DNA of 64,000 nucleotides from Hyphomicrobiales bacterium (GTDB lineage: Bacteria > Pseudomonadota > Alphaproteobacteria > Rhizobiales > Beijerinckiaceae): contig RXIY01000045.1 in the NCBI GenBank assembly GCA_003963405.1, positions 62,001 through 126,000 of the forward strand. The letters are read 5' to 3'. How positions within the stretch are numbered: position 1 is the first letter of the stretch; each line of letters starts with the position of its first letter. Positions 10,180 to 20,131 of this stretch are shown in pieces. The position numbers were made by a program, and so were the translations under genes. Below the pieces are notes generated by a model. It saw nothing but the letters and a program-made list of their open reading frames with translations, was not told the origin of the DNA and ran no database searches.

Positions 10180-11555
10180 ATGACGGCATCGGCGGAGCGT
10201 TTTCGGGCGGGCGAGGCGCGTCTGCGCCCGGTCGGCGGCTTCGCACTCGCCTCTGTTCTCGCCGGCGCCTCCCTCCTCGCCGCCGCGCCCCTTTCCGCTG
10301 AAGACAAGCCGGCGGTCGGCGCGGACGATCTGACGCTGCGCCGGCTCGAATTGCGCGGCGTCGAGGACGTGATGGGCGAAAGCCGGGCGCAGGCGCGCAA
10401 GCTCGAGGAGGAAGTCGCCGGGCATGCGGCGATCCGCGAGAATCTCAACAGGACGCTGATCGAGGCGACGGAGAAGCTTCAGGAGGCCGAGGCGCGCGCG
10501 GCCGAGATCGAGGCCCGTCTCGAAACGCTCGGCCTTCAGGAAAAGGCGATCGTCGGCTCGCTCGAAAGCCGCCGCGCCACGATCGTCGAGGTGCTGATGG
10601 TGCTGCAACGCATGGGCCGGCGCCCGCCGCCTGCGCTGCTCGCACGGCCGCAGGACATTCTCGACGCGCTGCGCGCCGCGCTGGCGCTCGGAGATTTGCT
10701 GCCGCAAATGCGCGCCGAGGCGCAGGCGTTGCAGACGGATCTTTCCGAACTCCTGCGCCTGCGCGACGGCGTGCGGCAGGAACAGGCGCGCCTCGACAAG
10801 GAAAGGACCGCGCTCGCCGAACAGCGCCAGCGGCTCGGCGAATTGATCGAGATGCGGCAGGAGGCGCTCTCGGCGGCGCAATCGGCGCTGCTGAGCGAAA
10901 GCGAACGCGCCGAGAAGCTCGCGCGCCAGGCGACGAGCCTCAAGGAGCTCATCACGCGCATGGAGGCCGAAAGCGAAGCCGCGCGCAAGGCCGCCGAGGC
11001 CGCGCGCAAGGCCGACGCCGAGCGCGCCGCCGCCCAGGCGAAGCTCGACGCGGAGCAGCGCAGAAAGGCGCTCGCCGCCCCCTTCCGGGACCCCGCGCGC
11101 CTTGCGCCCGCCGTCTCCTTCGCCGATCTGAAGGGCAAATTGAACTTTCCGGTCGGGGGTCCGGTGCTCAGGCGCTATGGCGCGCCGGACGGGTTCGGCG
11201 GCAAGGAAAAGGCCTATTTCATCGGCGCCCGCGAGAATGGCGTGGTGGTCGCGCCCTGCGACGGATGGGTCGCCTTTTCAGGACCTTACAGAACCTATGG
11301 ACAACTCTTGATCATTAACGCGGGCGACGGCTATTATGTGGTTCTGGCCGGCATGAGTCGCTCGAATGTGAACGTCGGACAGTTCGTCCTGGCGGGAGAG
11401 CCGGTGGCCAGCATGGGAGACGGAGCCGCGCAGACGGCGGCGACCATCGCGATCGGCGCGAAACAACCCATTTTGTATGTCGAGTTCCGCAAGGACGGAG
11501 CCTCGATCGACTCGAGCCCATGGTGGGCCAGGTCAGACAGTCGGAAGGTCGGCGG

Positions 11556-11559
<4 letters not shown>
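10180..11559 (+). CDS. EnvC-like murein hydrolase activator (degenerate LytM/M23 domain)
   Basis: Periplasmic coiled-coil protein of the EnvC type, which activates septal amidases rather than cutting peptidoglycan itself. An N-terminal hydrophobic stretch (GGFALASVLAGASLLAAA) acts as signal or anchor. Long E/R/A-rich coiled coils fill about residues 60-300. The C-terminal LytM domain starts around LNFPVGGPVLRRYG. The zinc-binding H-x3-D and H-x-H motifs of active M23 enzymes are absent (the end reads LYVEFRKDG), as expected for an activator. It overlaps ctpA by ATGA, the usual envC-ctpA pairing. Family assignment is good; the amidase partner is not visible here. Confidence 0.88.
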
Positions 11560-12914
<1,355 letters not shown>

Positions 12915-12937
12915 GCGAATTGAAAGCTCCAGAAAGC

Positions 12938-12966
12938 GGGCGCCGTTTGCGGCGTCCGTTTCGTTT
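12938..12966 (+). terminator. Intrinsic terminator after ctpA
   Basis: An 8-bp stem (12938-12945 with 12950-12957, one G-T pair) has loop TTTG and is followed by the T-rich GTTTCGTTTA. It lies just after the ctpA stop and before the ccmC ATG, which argues against the in-frame TTG at 12911 as the ccmC start. Confidence 0.65.
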
Positions 12967-12979
12967 ATCAGGTCGGAAG

Positions 12980-13750
12980 ATGCCCAATATCCTCGACTAC
13001 GCCAATCCGACGCGCTTCCTCGCTTTCGCGCGCATCGTCCTGCCGTGGCTCACCGGCCTCACGCTGATCCTGCTCGCGGTCGGCCTTTACGGCGCCTTCG
13101 CCGCGCCGCCCGACTATCAGCAGGGCGAGACCGTGCGGATCATGTATATCCACGTGCCCGCGGCCTGGCTCGCCCTCTTCGCCTATGTCGTGATGACCTC
13201 CGCCTCGCTCGGCGTTCTCGTGTGGAAACATCCGCTCGCCGACGCCGCGCAGAAGACCGCCGCCTCGCTCGGCGCCGCCTTCACCTTCGTCTGCCTCGTC
13301 ACGGGCTCGCTGTGGGGCAAGCCGATGTGGGGAACCTATTGGGTGTGGGACGCGCGCCTCACATCGATGCTCGTCCTGTTCCTGCTCTATCTCGGCCTGA
13401 TCGCCGTGCGCCAGACCATGGACGACACGCCGCGCGGCGCGCGCGTCGCCTCGATCATGACGCTCGTCGGCGCGATCGACATTCCGATCATCAAATATTC
13501 CGTCGACTGGTGGAATACGCTGCATCAGCCCGCCTCGGTCTTCCGCGTGGGCGGGCCGACGATCTCGGGCGCCATGCTCTGGCCGCTGCTGGTGATGGCG
13601 CTGGCCGCGACGCTCCTGTTCCTGACCCTGCATTTCATGGCGATCCGCAACGAAATCCTGCGCCGTCGGCTGGCGCGCCTGTCGCTGCAGGCTCTACAGG
13701 CCGGCGCGCGGGACGAGGGCGAATCTCCCTCTCTGGAGGCTGCGCAATGA
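12980..13750 (+). CDS. ccmC: heme exporter / cytochrome c maturation protein CcmC
   Basis: Inner-membrane protein that binds heme and loads it onto CcmE for c-type cytochrome assembly. Six hydrophobic helices are visible. The tryptophan-rich periplasmic signature is present (GSLWGKPMWGTYWVWDARLT), with the heme-ligand histidines in YIHVPAAW and in the STVDWWNTLHQP-like loop (here SVDWWNTLHQP). From the ATG at 12980 the product has 256 residues; an in-frame TTG at 12911 would start inside the ctpA stop and read through a terminator hairpin, so it is rejected. ccmD follows with an ATGA overlap. ccmA and ccmB, usually just upstream, are not here. Confidence 0.94.
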   Translation: MPNILDYANPTRFLAFARIVLPWLTGLTLILLAVGLYGAFAAPPDYQQGETVRIMYIHVPAAWLALFAYVVMTSASLGVLVWKHPLADAAQKTAASLGAAFTFVCLVTGSLWGKPMWGTYWVWDARLTSMLVLFLLYLGLIAVRQTMDDTPRGARVASIMTLVGAIDIPIIKYSVDWWNTLHQPASVFRVGGPTISGAMLWPLLVMALAATLLFLTLHFMAIRNEILRRRLARLSLQALQAGARDEGESPSLEAAQ

Positions 13751-13914
13751 GCGATCACGCAACCTATGTCGCGGCCGCCTATGCGATCGCCTTTCTCACG
13801 ATCGGCGGCATGGCGGCGCGCATCCTTCTCGACTACCGGCGCCTGAAGGCGGAGCTTGCGCGCCTGGGCGGCCGGGACGAGGATGGCAGGGACCAGGACG
13901 GAGGCCGCGCGTGA
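13747..13914 (+). CDS. ccmD: heme exporter protein CcmD
   Basis: Small 55-residue membrane protein that helps release holo-CcmE from CcmC. One transmembrane helix (about residues 8-27) is followed by the family's basic cytoplasmic stretch ILLDYRRLKAELARL and a D/G-rich tail. The start overlaps the ccmC stop and the end overlaps the ccmG GTG (GTGA). Identity rests on size, topology and position between ccmC and ccmG. Confidence 0.88.
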   Translation: MSDHATYVAAAYAIAFLTIGGMAARILLDYRRLKAELARLGGRDEDGRDQDGGRA

Positions 13915-14495
13915 GCGAGCCTGCGACCGCCTCCGCGCCGCGCTCGCCGCTGCGTTTCCTGCCGCTCGTCCTCTTCGCGCTGCTCGCGACGCTCTTCTTC
14001 GTGCGGCTCTTCTCCGGCGACGCCTCGCGCCTGCCGTCCGCCCTGATCGGCAAGCCCGCGCCGCAATTCGATCTGCCGGCGCTCTCGGGCCTCGGCGCGC
14101 CGGGCCTCGCGACCGCCGATCTGCGCAAGGGCCATGTCAGCGTCGTCAATGTCTTCGCCAGCTGGTGCGCGCCCTGCCGTCAGGAGCACGCCACGCTCAT
14201 GACGCTCGCGGCGGACGAGAAGCTGAAGGCGAAGGGCGTCGAGCTTTACGGCCTGTCCTACAAGGACGAGCCGGCCAACGCCCTCGGCTTTCTCCAGGGG
14301 CAGGGCAATCCCTTCCAGCGCGTCGGCGTCGACCCCGCCGGCCGCACGGCCATCGACTTCGGCGTCTATGGCGTGCCGGAGACCTTCGTGGTCAAGGGCG
14401 ACGGGACGATCGCCTATAAATTCGTCGGGCCGCTGACGCCTTCCGCCGCGGCGACGGTCCTGCTTCCCGAAATCGAAAAGGCGGCGGGAAACTAG
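13911..14495 (+). CDS. ccmG: thiol:disulfide interchange protein CcmG/DsbE
   Basis: Membrane-anchored periplasmic thioredoxin that reduces apocytochrome c cysteines before heme attachment. The 194 residues have an N-terminal anchor (LRFLPLVLFALLATLFFVRL) and the redox motif W-C-A-P-C in NVFASWCAPCRQEH. The conserved GVYGVPETFVV follows, with the cis-proline typical of CcmG. The GTG start overlaps the ccmD stop. The final TAG shares the tetranucleotide CTAG with the stop of the convergent PilZ gene. Confidence 0.95.
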   Translation: MSEPATASAPRSPLRFLPLVLFALLATLFFVRLFSGDASRLPSALIGKPAPQFDLPALSGLGAPGLATADLRKGHVSVVNVFASWCAPCRQEHATLMTLAADEKLKAKGVELYGLSYKDEPANALGFLQGQGNPFQRVGVDPAGRTAIDFGVYGVPETFVVKGDGTIAYKFVGPLTPSAAATVLLPEIEKAAGN

Positions 14496-14824
14496 CTTTC
14501 CCGCGCCGGGAGCCGGGCCCCGGCGCGCGGCGGGCGGACGCCCTTCCGGAACGCGACGCCGACGAGCGTCTGGCGTCGCCAGACGACCTCGGCGACATGC
14601 CGCTCCTGGCCGACGGCGAGAATGAAGACATCCGGCAAGTCCGCAGCGCCGCAGTCGATCTTCGCGCCTGTCGTCGAGCGGTCGATCACTTCACAGGGGA
14701 TCGCGGGCGCCACGCCGCCGGGGTCGGCCCAGGCGTCGAGGAGGAATTTGAGACGCCCGGCGGCGCGCCGCTCCTGCTGGGGGCTGGCTTTCTGTCTCGG
14801 TTTTTCGGCGACGGATGGGAGCAT
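14492..14824 (-). CDS. PilZ-domain protein
   Basis: A 110-residue single-domain protein resembling PilZ c-di-GMP receptors: a basic RRAAGR-type segment near residues 19-25, then DRSTTGAKIDC matching the D/N-x-S-x-x-G loop, and a closing VGVAF strand. PilZ proteins bind cyclic di-GMP and alter motility, secretion or polysaccharide synthesis; the target here is unknown. It is convergent with ccmG, with overlapping stops. Confidence 0.75.
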   Translation of the reverse strand: MLPSVAEKPRQKASPQQERRAAGRLKFLLDAWADPGGVAPAIPCEVIDRSTTGAKIDCGAADLPDVFILAVGQERHVAEVVWRRQTLVGVAFRKGVRPPRAGARLPARES

Positions 14825-14918
14825 GGCTGTTCGGGGGCTGCGGTTTCGACCGATAGAACCCTAGCCGATGACATTTGAGGATCGGTGAACGGTTACGCTC
14901 GCGTTCGAGCGAGCGCCT

Positions 14919-15659
14919 TCAGGGCGCCTTCAGGAACAGGCCGACGGTGAGCGCCGAACCCACAGCGATGATGAAAAGGCGCAGGATTTTCTCGTCGATG
15001 ATGTGAATGAGCCGCGCGCCCGCGACGCCACCGACGGTCGCGCCCGCCGCCGCCGTCAGCGCCTGCGGCCAATGCAGATCCGGCGAGAACAGGAAGATCG
15101 CGACGGCGGAGGCGTTCATCACGCCCGCCAGCACATTCTTGGTGGCGCTGGCGATGCGGACGGCCTGACCCGCCATGGTCAGGGCGGCGACCATGAGAAA
15201 GCCCGCGCCGCCGCCGAAATAGCCGCCATAGGTCGCGATCAGGAACTGGATGAGCCCCGCGCCCGCCGGGCCGAGATGGCCATGCGCTTCGCCGGGCTTG
15301 CGCAGGAAACTGCCCCAGGCGAAGAGCCCCGTGGCGAAAAGCACCAGCCAGGGCACGAGATGCGCGAAAAGGCCGCGCGGCGTCGCAAGCAGAATGACCG
15401 CGCCGATGGCGCCGCCGACGATGCTGATGGCGAAAAGCCAGCGAAGCGACATTGCGCCCACGCCTTTCGCATGGCTGCGCCCGGTCCAGCCGGTGGCGAT
15501 CTGCGCCGGGAAGAGCGCGACGCAGGAGGTGATGTTCGCCGCGAGCGCATCCATCCCCGTGAACATGAGCGTCGGCAGGAGGAGGAAGGAGCCGCCGCCG
15601 GCCAGCGCATTTTGCGCGCCGGCCCAGAGCGCGACGGCGAAGAGCAGAAAGAAAGGCAT
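14919..15659 (-). CDS. TauE/SafE (TSUP) family membrane permease
   Basis: A 246-residue polytopic membrane protein with about seven or eight helices. The N-terminal signature AGGGSFLLLPTLMFTGMDAL and the repeated GGYFGGGAGFLMVAAL in the second half are the two inverted-repeat motifs of the sulfite exporter/TSUP family. Members move small sulfur or carboxylate anions, and the substrate cannot be read from sequence. It lies 46 bases downstream of the TetR gene on the same strand and may be co-transcribed with it. Confidence 0.88.
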   Translation of the reverse strand: MPFFLLFAVALWAGAQNALAGGGSFLLLPTLMFTGMDALAANITSCVALFPAQIATGWTGRSHAKGVGAMSLRWLFAISIVGGAIGAVILLATPRGLFAHLVPWLVLFATGLFAWGSFLRKPGEAHGHLGPAGAGLIQFLIATYGGYFGGGAGFLMVAALTMAGQAVRIASATKNVLAGVMNASAVAIFLFSPDLHWPQALTAAAGATVGGVAGARLIHIIDEKILRLFIIAVGSALTVGLFLKAP

Positions 15660-15705
15660 GCGCGCCTATGTCAGTTTGCCGCGCGCCTGGCAAGCCGCCG
15701 GGTTT

Positions 15706-16326
15706 TCAGCCACCCCCATCCGTTTCGAGGCCAGCGGCGATGAGCCGCACCAGCGCGTCGAGCTGGACGTCGAGCATCTGCGGCGGCGTCGCCGCGATCT
15801 TCTGCTCGAGACCAAGCGCGACGACGCCGTGAACGGCTGAGAAAAGCGTGCGGGCGAGCCGCGCTCGGGCCTCGCCGTCCTGCCCCGGCAGCAATTGGCC
15901 CAAGGGCGTTTCGAGGCGCGAGAACAGCTGGTTGCGCGCATCGACATACCAGCCCGGCACCGGCGCGCCGCCCGAAAGACGATGCTCGAACAGCGCGCGC
16001 CAGCTCGGCTCCTCGGCCCGGGCGAAGTCGAGATAGGCGCGGGCCAGCGCCCGCAAGGCCTCCTCGGGCTCGGCCTCCCGCAAGGCTCCGTCAAGCGCCT
16101 CGCCAAGACGTTGCAGGGTCAGAAGATTGACCCTGAGGATCAGCTCGTCGAGGTCGTCGAAGGCCGTGTAGATCGCGCCGAGCGCGCAGCCCGCCTCGGC
16201 GGCGAGATCGCGGGCCTTGAGCCCCGCCAGTCCCCGGCCGGCGATCGACTGGCGGGCGACCTCGAGCAGGCGCTCCCGCAATTTCGAGCGGCGCTGCGCG
16301 CCGGCCTCCGTCCTGGTCTCGCTCAC
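15706..16326 (-). CDS. TetR-family transcriptional regulator
   Basis: 206 residues. The N-terminal HTH reads RERLLEVARQSIAGRGLAGL, then the recognition helix region ARDLAAEAGCALGAIYTAFD. The remainder is a helical ligand domain with WRALFEHRLSG and a V-H-G-V-V segment typical of the WHG subgroup. The start is GTG 16326, preceded by AAAGGAT. It is divergent from the acyltransferase/ligase gene at 16627. An inverted repeat TGAAC-N3-GTTCA over that gene's promoter is a plausible operator, suggesting control of membrane-lipid acylation. The ligand, perhaps an acyl-CoA or acyl-ACP, is speculative. Confidence 0.92.
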   Translation of the reverse strand: MSETRTEAGAQRRSKLRERLLEVARQSIAGRGLAGLKARDLAAEAGCALGAIYTAFDDLDELILRVNLLTLQRLGEALDGALREAEPEEALRALARAYLDFARAEEPSWRALFEHRLSGGAPVPGWYVDARNQLFSRLETPLGQLLPGQDGEARARLARTLFSAVHGVVALGLEQKIAATPPQMLDVQLDALVRLIAAGLETDGGG

Positions 16327-16459
16327 CCCGGTATCCTTTCGGATCGTAACGCGCCGCGCGGCGCCCGACGCGGACGCTTGTTCAAACCGCCAAAGCAGGC
16401 GCCTGGTTCCAAAAAGCCCGCCACCCTGGACTGGGATCGAACGTCGTTCAAGAAAAGAG

Positions 16460-16506
16460 TTGCACTTGGTTCAAAACGCTCCTATACACTTCATGAACAT
16501 CGTTCA
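16460..16506 (+). promoter_or_regulatory. Sigma70-type promoter with overlapping operator palindrome before the acyltransferase fusion gene
   Basis: TTGCAC (16460-16465) and TATACA (16483-16488) are separated by exactly 17 bases, a strong vegetative promoter by alphaproteobacterial standards. TGAAC-ATC-GTTCA at 16494-16506 is a perfect 5-bp inverted repeat positioned at the expected transcription start. A further GTTCA half-site lies in the spacer (16469-16473). This geometry fits steric repression by the divergent TetR protein; that link is inference. The 16327-16626 gap holds no gene. Confidence 0.65.
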
Positions 16507-16626
16507 CAACTTTTGGCGCCCATGTTCGGCGCGCCGCCTGTCGACGTTCTTGAAAGGGACCGGCCTCTTGACCCATCATTAATCGGCGTTGGTCAATGTC
16601 GCCGGCCCGCCTGCTGGAATGAGCCC

Positions 16627-19600
16627 ATGTCGCACTCGCTTTTGGCCACGCGCCGCTTCGCGCCGCTTTTTTGGCGCCAGTTCTTTGCGGCCTTCAACGA
16701 CAATTTCCTCAAGAACGCGCTCGTTCTGCTCATTCTGGCGCAAGTCGGGGGCGCAAAGGGCGCCTCACTCGTGACGCTCGCGGGCGCGATCTTCATCGCG
16801 CCCTTCTTTTTGCTCTCGGGCATTGCCGGCGAGATGGCCGACAAATTCGACAAGGCGCGCATCGCCCGTGTCCTGAGCCTCGCGGAGATCGGCGTCGCCG
16901 GCCTCTCCGCCGCAGGATTTTATTTCGAGCATGTGCCCACGCTCTTTGCCGCGCTGCTGCTCTTTGGCGTGACAGGCGCGCTGTTCGGGCCGGTCAAATA
17001 CGGCATCCTGCCCGATCAACTGACGCGCGAGGAGCTTCCCGCCGGCAATGCGCTCGTCGAAACCGCCACCTTCTTCGCCATTCTCTCCGGCACGATCGCC
17101 GGCGGCCTCGCCATGCAGAGCCATGGCCAGCCGTTCGGCGCCCTCGCCTTCGTCTGCGGCGTCATGGCCGTGGCGCTCGCGAGCTATGTGGCCGCCTGGT
17201 TCATCCCTTCAACGGCGCCGGGCGCGGCCGGCCTTGCGATCGACCCCAATATCGTCCGCTCGACCTTCCGGCTGCTCAAGGCCCTGCGCGCCGCGCCGCC
17301 GCTTGCGCGCCTCACCACGGTGACGAGCCTGTTCTGGCTCTTCGGCTCGATCGGCATGTCGCTGATGCCGCCGCTCGTGACGCAGTCGCTCCATGGCGGC
17401 GAGAGCGTCGTGACGCTGCACCTCGCCATTTTCGCCGTGGCCATCGGCCTGGGCTCGGGGCTCGCCGCCTTCCTGCTCAAGGGCCGTATCGTGCTGCTCC
17501 CGGCCGTCGTCGGCGCCCTCGTCATCGCCGCCGCCTCGCTCGATCTCGGGCTTGCGGAGCTGCAGCGCGCGGCCGACGCGGGCGTTTCCAGCCCCGGCCT
17601 CGCCGACCTCGACATCGGCCCCTATTTCGCCGAGCCCGGCGCCCTGCACGCCGCGATCGATCTTGCGTTCATCGCGCTCGCCGGCGGGCTGATGATCGTT
17701 CCCTCCTTCGCCGCCATTCAGGCGCAAAGCCCGGCGGATCAGCGCGCTCGCACCGTCGCGGCGGTCAATGTCCATAACGCCGCCTTCATGGCGCTCGGCG
17801 GGGCCGGCGTCGCCTGGCTGCAAAGCAAGGGCGTCACGCTCGCCGAGCTGTTCCTCGGCATGGGCGCCGTCGCCTTTCTCTCGGCGGTCTGGATCAGAAA
17901 GACCGTCGTGACCAATCCGCTGCTCGACCTCCTGTCCATTTTTTTTCGGGCCTTCTACCGGCTCGAGGTGAAGGGCCTCGAGAACCTCGACAAGGCCGGA
18001 GAAAACCCGATCGTCGCGCTCAATCATGTGAGCTTCCTCGACGCGGCGGCGATCCTTTCCCTCATGCCGAAAGAGCCGGTCTTCGCCATCGACTCCGGCA
18101 TTTCCAAACGCTGGTGGGTGAAGCCCTTCCTGCATTTCACCCGCGCCATTCCGCTCGATCCGGCAAAGCCGATGGGCACGCGCACGCTCGTCAACGCCGT
18201 CAAGGCCGGCGATCCGCTGGTGATCTTTCCCGAAGGGCGCCTCACCGTCACCGGCAGCCTGATGAAGGTCTATGACGGCGCCGGGCTCATCGCCGAGAAA
18301 TCCGGCGCCCTCGTCGTGCCGGTGAAGATCGACGGGCCGGAGCAAACCATGTTTTCGCGCCTGACCCGCGAACAGGCGCGGCGGCGCTTCTTTCCGAAAT
18401 TCACCCTCACCATTCTGGAGCCGGTGCGCCTCAGCGTGGACGAGGCGCTCAAGGGCAAGGCGCGGCGCATGGCGGCGGGCGCGGCGCTCTATCAGATCAT
18501 GTCGGATCTCGTCTTTCGCACGACGAAGACCGACGAGACCATCTTCGAGGCGGTCGTGCACGCGGCCGAGAAGCACGGCCTCTCACGCGTCGCGCTCGAA
18601 GACCCGCTCACGGGCATGCTGACCTATCGCAAGATCCTCGTCACGACCCGCGCGCTCGCCGCAAGGATCGCGCAGATCGGCGCGCCGGGGGACGCCGTCG
18701 GCGTCATGCTGCCCAACGCCAACGCTGCGGGCGTCGCCTTCCTCGCGACGATCTCGGCGGGACGCGTTCCGGCCATGATCAATTTCACCGCCGGCGCCGC
18801 GAATATCCTCTCGGGCTGCGAGGCCGCGCGCGTGACGACCATCGTCACCTCGAAGGCCTTCATCGAGAAGGGCAAGCTCGACCGGCTCGCCGCGGCGCTC
18901 TCTGAAAAAGTGGCGCTCGTCTATCTCGAAGACATGGGCGCGCGCATCGGGCTCTTCGACAAGCTTTCGGCCGGGCTGCGCTTCAGAAAGCCCGTCGTTC
19001 CCCGCAAGGCCGACGACATGGCCGCCGTGCTCTTCACCTCGGGCTCGGAAGGGGCGCCCAAGGGCGTCGCGCTCTCGCACCGGAACATGCTGGCGAACGC
19101 CGCACAGGCGGCGGCGCGCATCGACTTCGGCCGCAAGGACAAGGTCTTCAACGTGCTGCCGGTCTTTCACTCCTTCGGCCTGACGATCGGCTTCATGCTG
19201 CCGCTCATCTCCGGCGTGCCGGTCTATTTCTACCCCTCGCCGCTGCATTATCGCATCGTGCCGGAGATGATCTACGGCACCAACGCCACGATCTTCTTCG
19301 GCACCGACACGTTTCTCGCCGGCTATGCGCGTTCGGCGCACCCTTACGACTTCCGCTCGATCCGCTACGTCGTCGCGGGCGCCGAGCCCGTGAAACAATC
19401 GACGCGCGAGGTCTGGTGCGAGAAATTCGGCATCCGCATTCTCGAAGGCTATGGCGTCACCGAGACCGCGCCGGTGCTGGCGCTCAACACGCCCATGTTC
19501 AACAAATTCGGCACGGTGGGCCGCCTCATGCCGGGCGTCGAGCATCGGCTCGAACGCGTGCCGGGCGTTGAGGAGGGCGGCCGGCTGCTGGTGCGCGGCC

Positions 19601-20118
19601 CCAATGTGATGATGGGCTATCTCAAGGCCGACCGGCCGGGCGAATTGCAGCCGCCGCCGGGCGGATGGTACGACACGGGCGACATCGTCACGATCGACGC
19701 GGAGGGCTTCGTCACGATCAAGGGCCGCGCCAAGCGTTTCGCCAAGGTCGGCGGCGAAATGGTGTCGCTCGCCGCCGTCGAAGAGCTCGCCGCCGAACTC
19801 TGGCCGGCCGCGCTCTCCGCCGCCGCGACCGAGGTCGACCCGCGCAAGGGCGAGCGCATCGTCCTCGTCACCCAGCAGAAGGACGCCACCCGCGCCGGCT
19901 TCCTGGCCTACGCCAAATCGAAAGGCGCATCCGATGTCTCGATCCCCGCCGAGATCGTCTGCGTCGAGCGCGTCCCGCTGCTCGGCTCCGGCAAGATCGA
20001 CTTTTCCGCCGTGACAAAGCTCGTGCGCGACCGCAACCGCTATCTGGGCGGCGGTCCGCGTCAGCCCAATGGCGTGCTGGGCCGCATCGACGGCGGCGGG
20101 GCGTCATCGGTTGCATGA
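16627..20118 (+). CDS. LplT-like MFS / PlsC acyltransferase / acyl-ACP ligase fusion (Aas-type)
   Basis: The 1163-residue product has three modules. Residues 1 to about 430 are an MFS transporter of the lysophospholipid type (WRQFFAAFNDNFLKNALVLL). About 430-640 is a PlsC acyltransferase with NHVSFLDA (the H-x4-D motif) and FPEGRLT. From about 650 it is an AMP-forming acyl ligase with LFTSGSEGAPKGV, EGYGVTETAP, YDTGDIV and GRAKRFAKVGGE. Such fusions flip lysophospholipid inward and re-acylate it with activated fatty acid. The start is ATG 16627; upstream frame extension has no conserved sequence. Expression is probably from the promoter at 16460, with the TetR protein as likely regulator. Confidence 0.93.
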   Translation: MSHSLLATRRFAPLFWRQFFAAFNDNFLKNALVLLILAQVGGAKGASLVTLAGAIFIAPFFLLSGIAGEMADKFDKARIARVLSLAEIGVAGLSAAGFYFEHVPTLFAALLLFGVTGALFGPVKYGILPDQLTREELPAGNALVETATFFAILSGTIAGGLAMQSHGQPFGALAFVCGVMAVALASYVAAWFIPSTAPGAAGLAIDPNIVRSTFRLLKALRAAPPLARLTTVTSLFWLFGSIGMSLMPPLVTQSLHGGESVVTLHLAIFAVAIGLGSGLAAFLLKGRIVLLPAVVGALVIAAASLDLGLAELQRAADAGVSSPGLADLDIGPYFAEPGALHAAIDLAFIALAGGLMIVPSFAAIQAQSPADQRARTVAAVNVHNAAFMALGGAGVAWLQSKGVTLAELFLGMGAVAFLSAVWIRKTVVTNPLLDLLSIFFRAFYRLEVKGLENLDKAGENPIVALNHVSFLDAAAILSLMPKEPVFAIDSGISKRWWVKPFLHFTRAIPLDPAKPMGTRTLVNAVKAGDPLVIFPEGRLTVTGSLMKVYDGAGLIAEKSGALVVPVKIDGPEQTMFSRLTREQARRRFFPKFTLTILEPVRLSVDEALKGKARRMAAGAALYQIMSDLVFRTTKTDETIFEAVVHAAEKHGLSRVALEDPLTGMLTYRKILVTTRALAARIAQIGAPGDAVGVMLPNANAAGVAFLATISAGRVPAMINFTAGAANILSGCEAARVTTIVTSKAFIEKGKLDRLAAALSEKVALVYLEDMGARIGLFDKLSAGLRFRKPVVPRKADDMAAVLFTSGSEGAPKGVALSHRNMLANAAQAAARIDFGRKDKVFNVLPVFHSFGLTIGFMLPLISGVPVYFYPSPLHYRIVPEMIYGTNATIFFGTDTFLAGYARSAHPYDFRSIRYVVAGAEPVKQSTREVWCEKFGIRILEGYGVTETAPVLALNTPMFNKFGTVGRLMPGVEHRLERVPGVEEGGRLLVRGPNVMMGYLKADRPGELQPPPGGWYDTGDIVTIDAEGFVTIKGRAKRFAKVGGEMVSLAAVEELAAELWPAALSAAATEVDPRKGERIVLVTQQKDATRAGFLAYAKSKGASDVSIPAEIVCVERVPLLGSGKIDFSAVTKLVRDRNRYLGGGPRQPNGVLGRIDGGGASSVA

Positions 20119-20131
20119 GCGAGGCGGACCC

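Noticed and set aside
16420-16450. tRNA-like string on the minus strand with GTTCGATCC (T-loop-like) near CCAGGGTGG
   Set aside because: The bases flanking the supposed T-loop do not pair and no anticodon or D arm can be placed; it is chance similarity.
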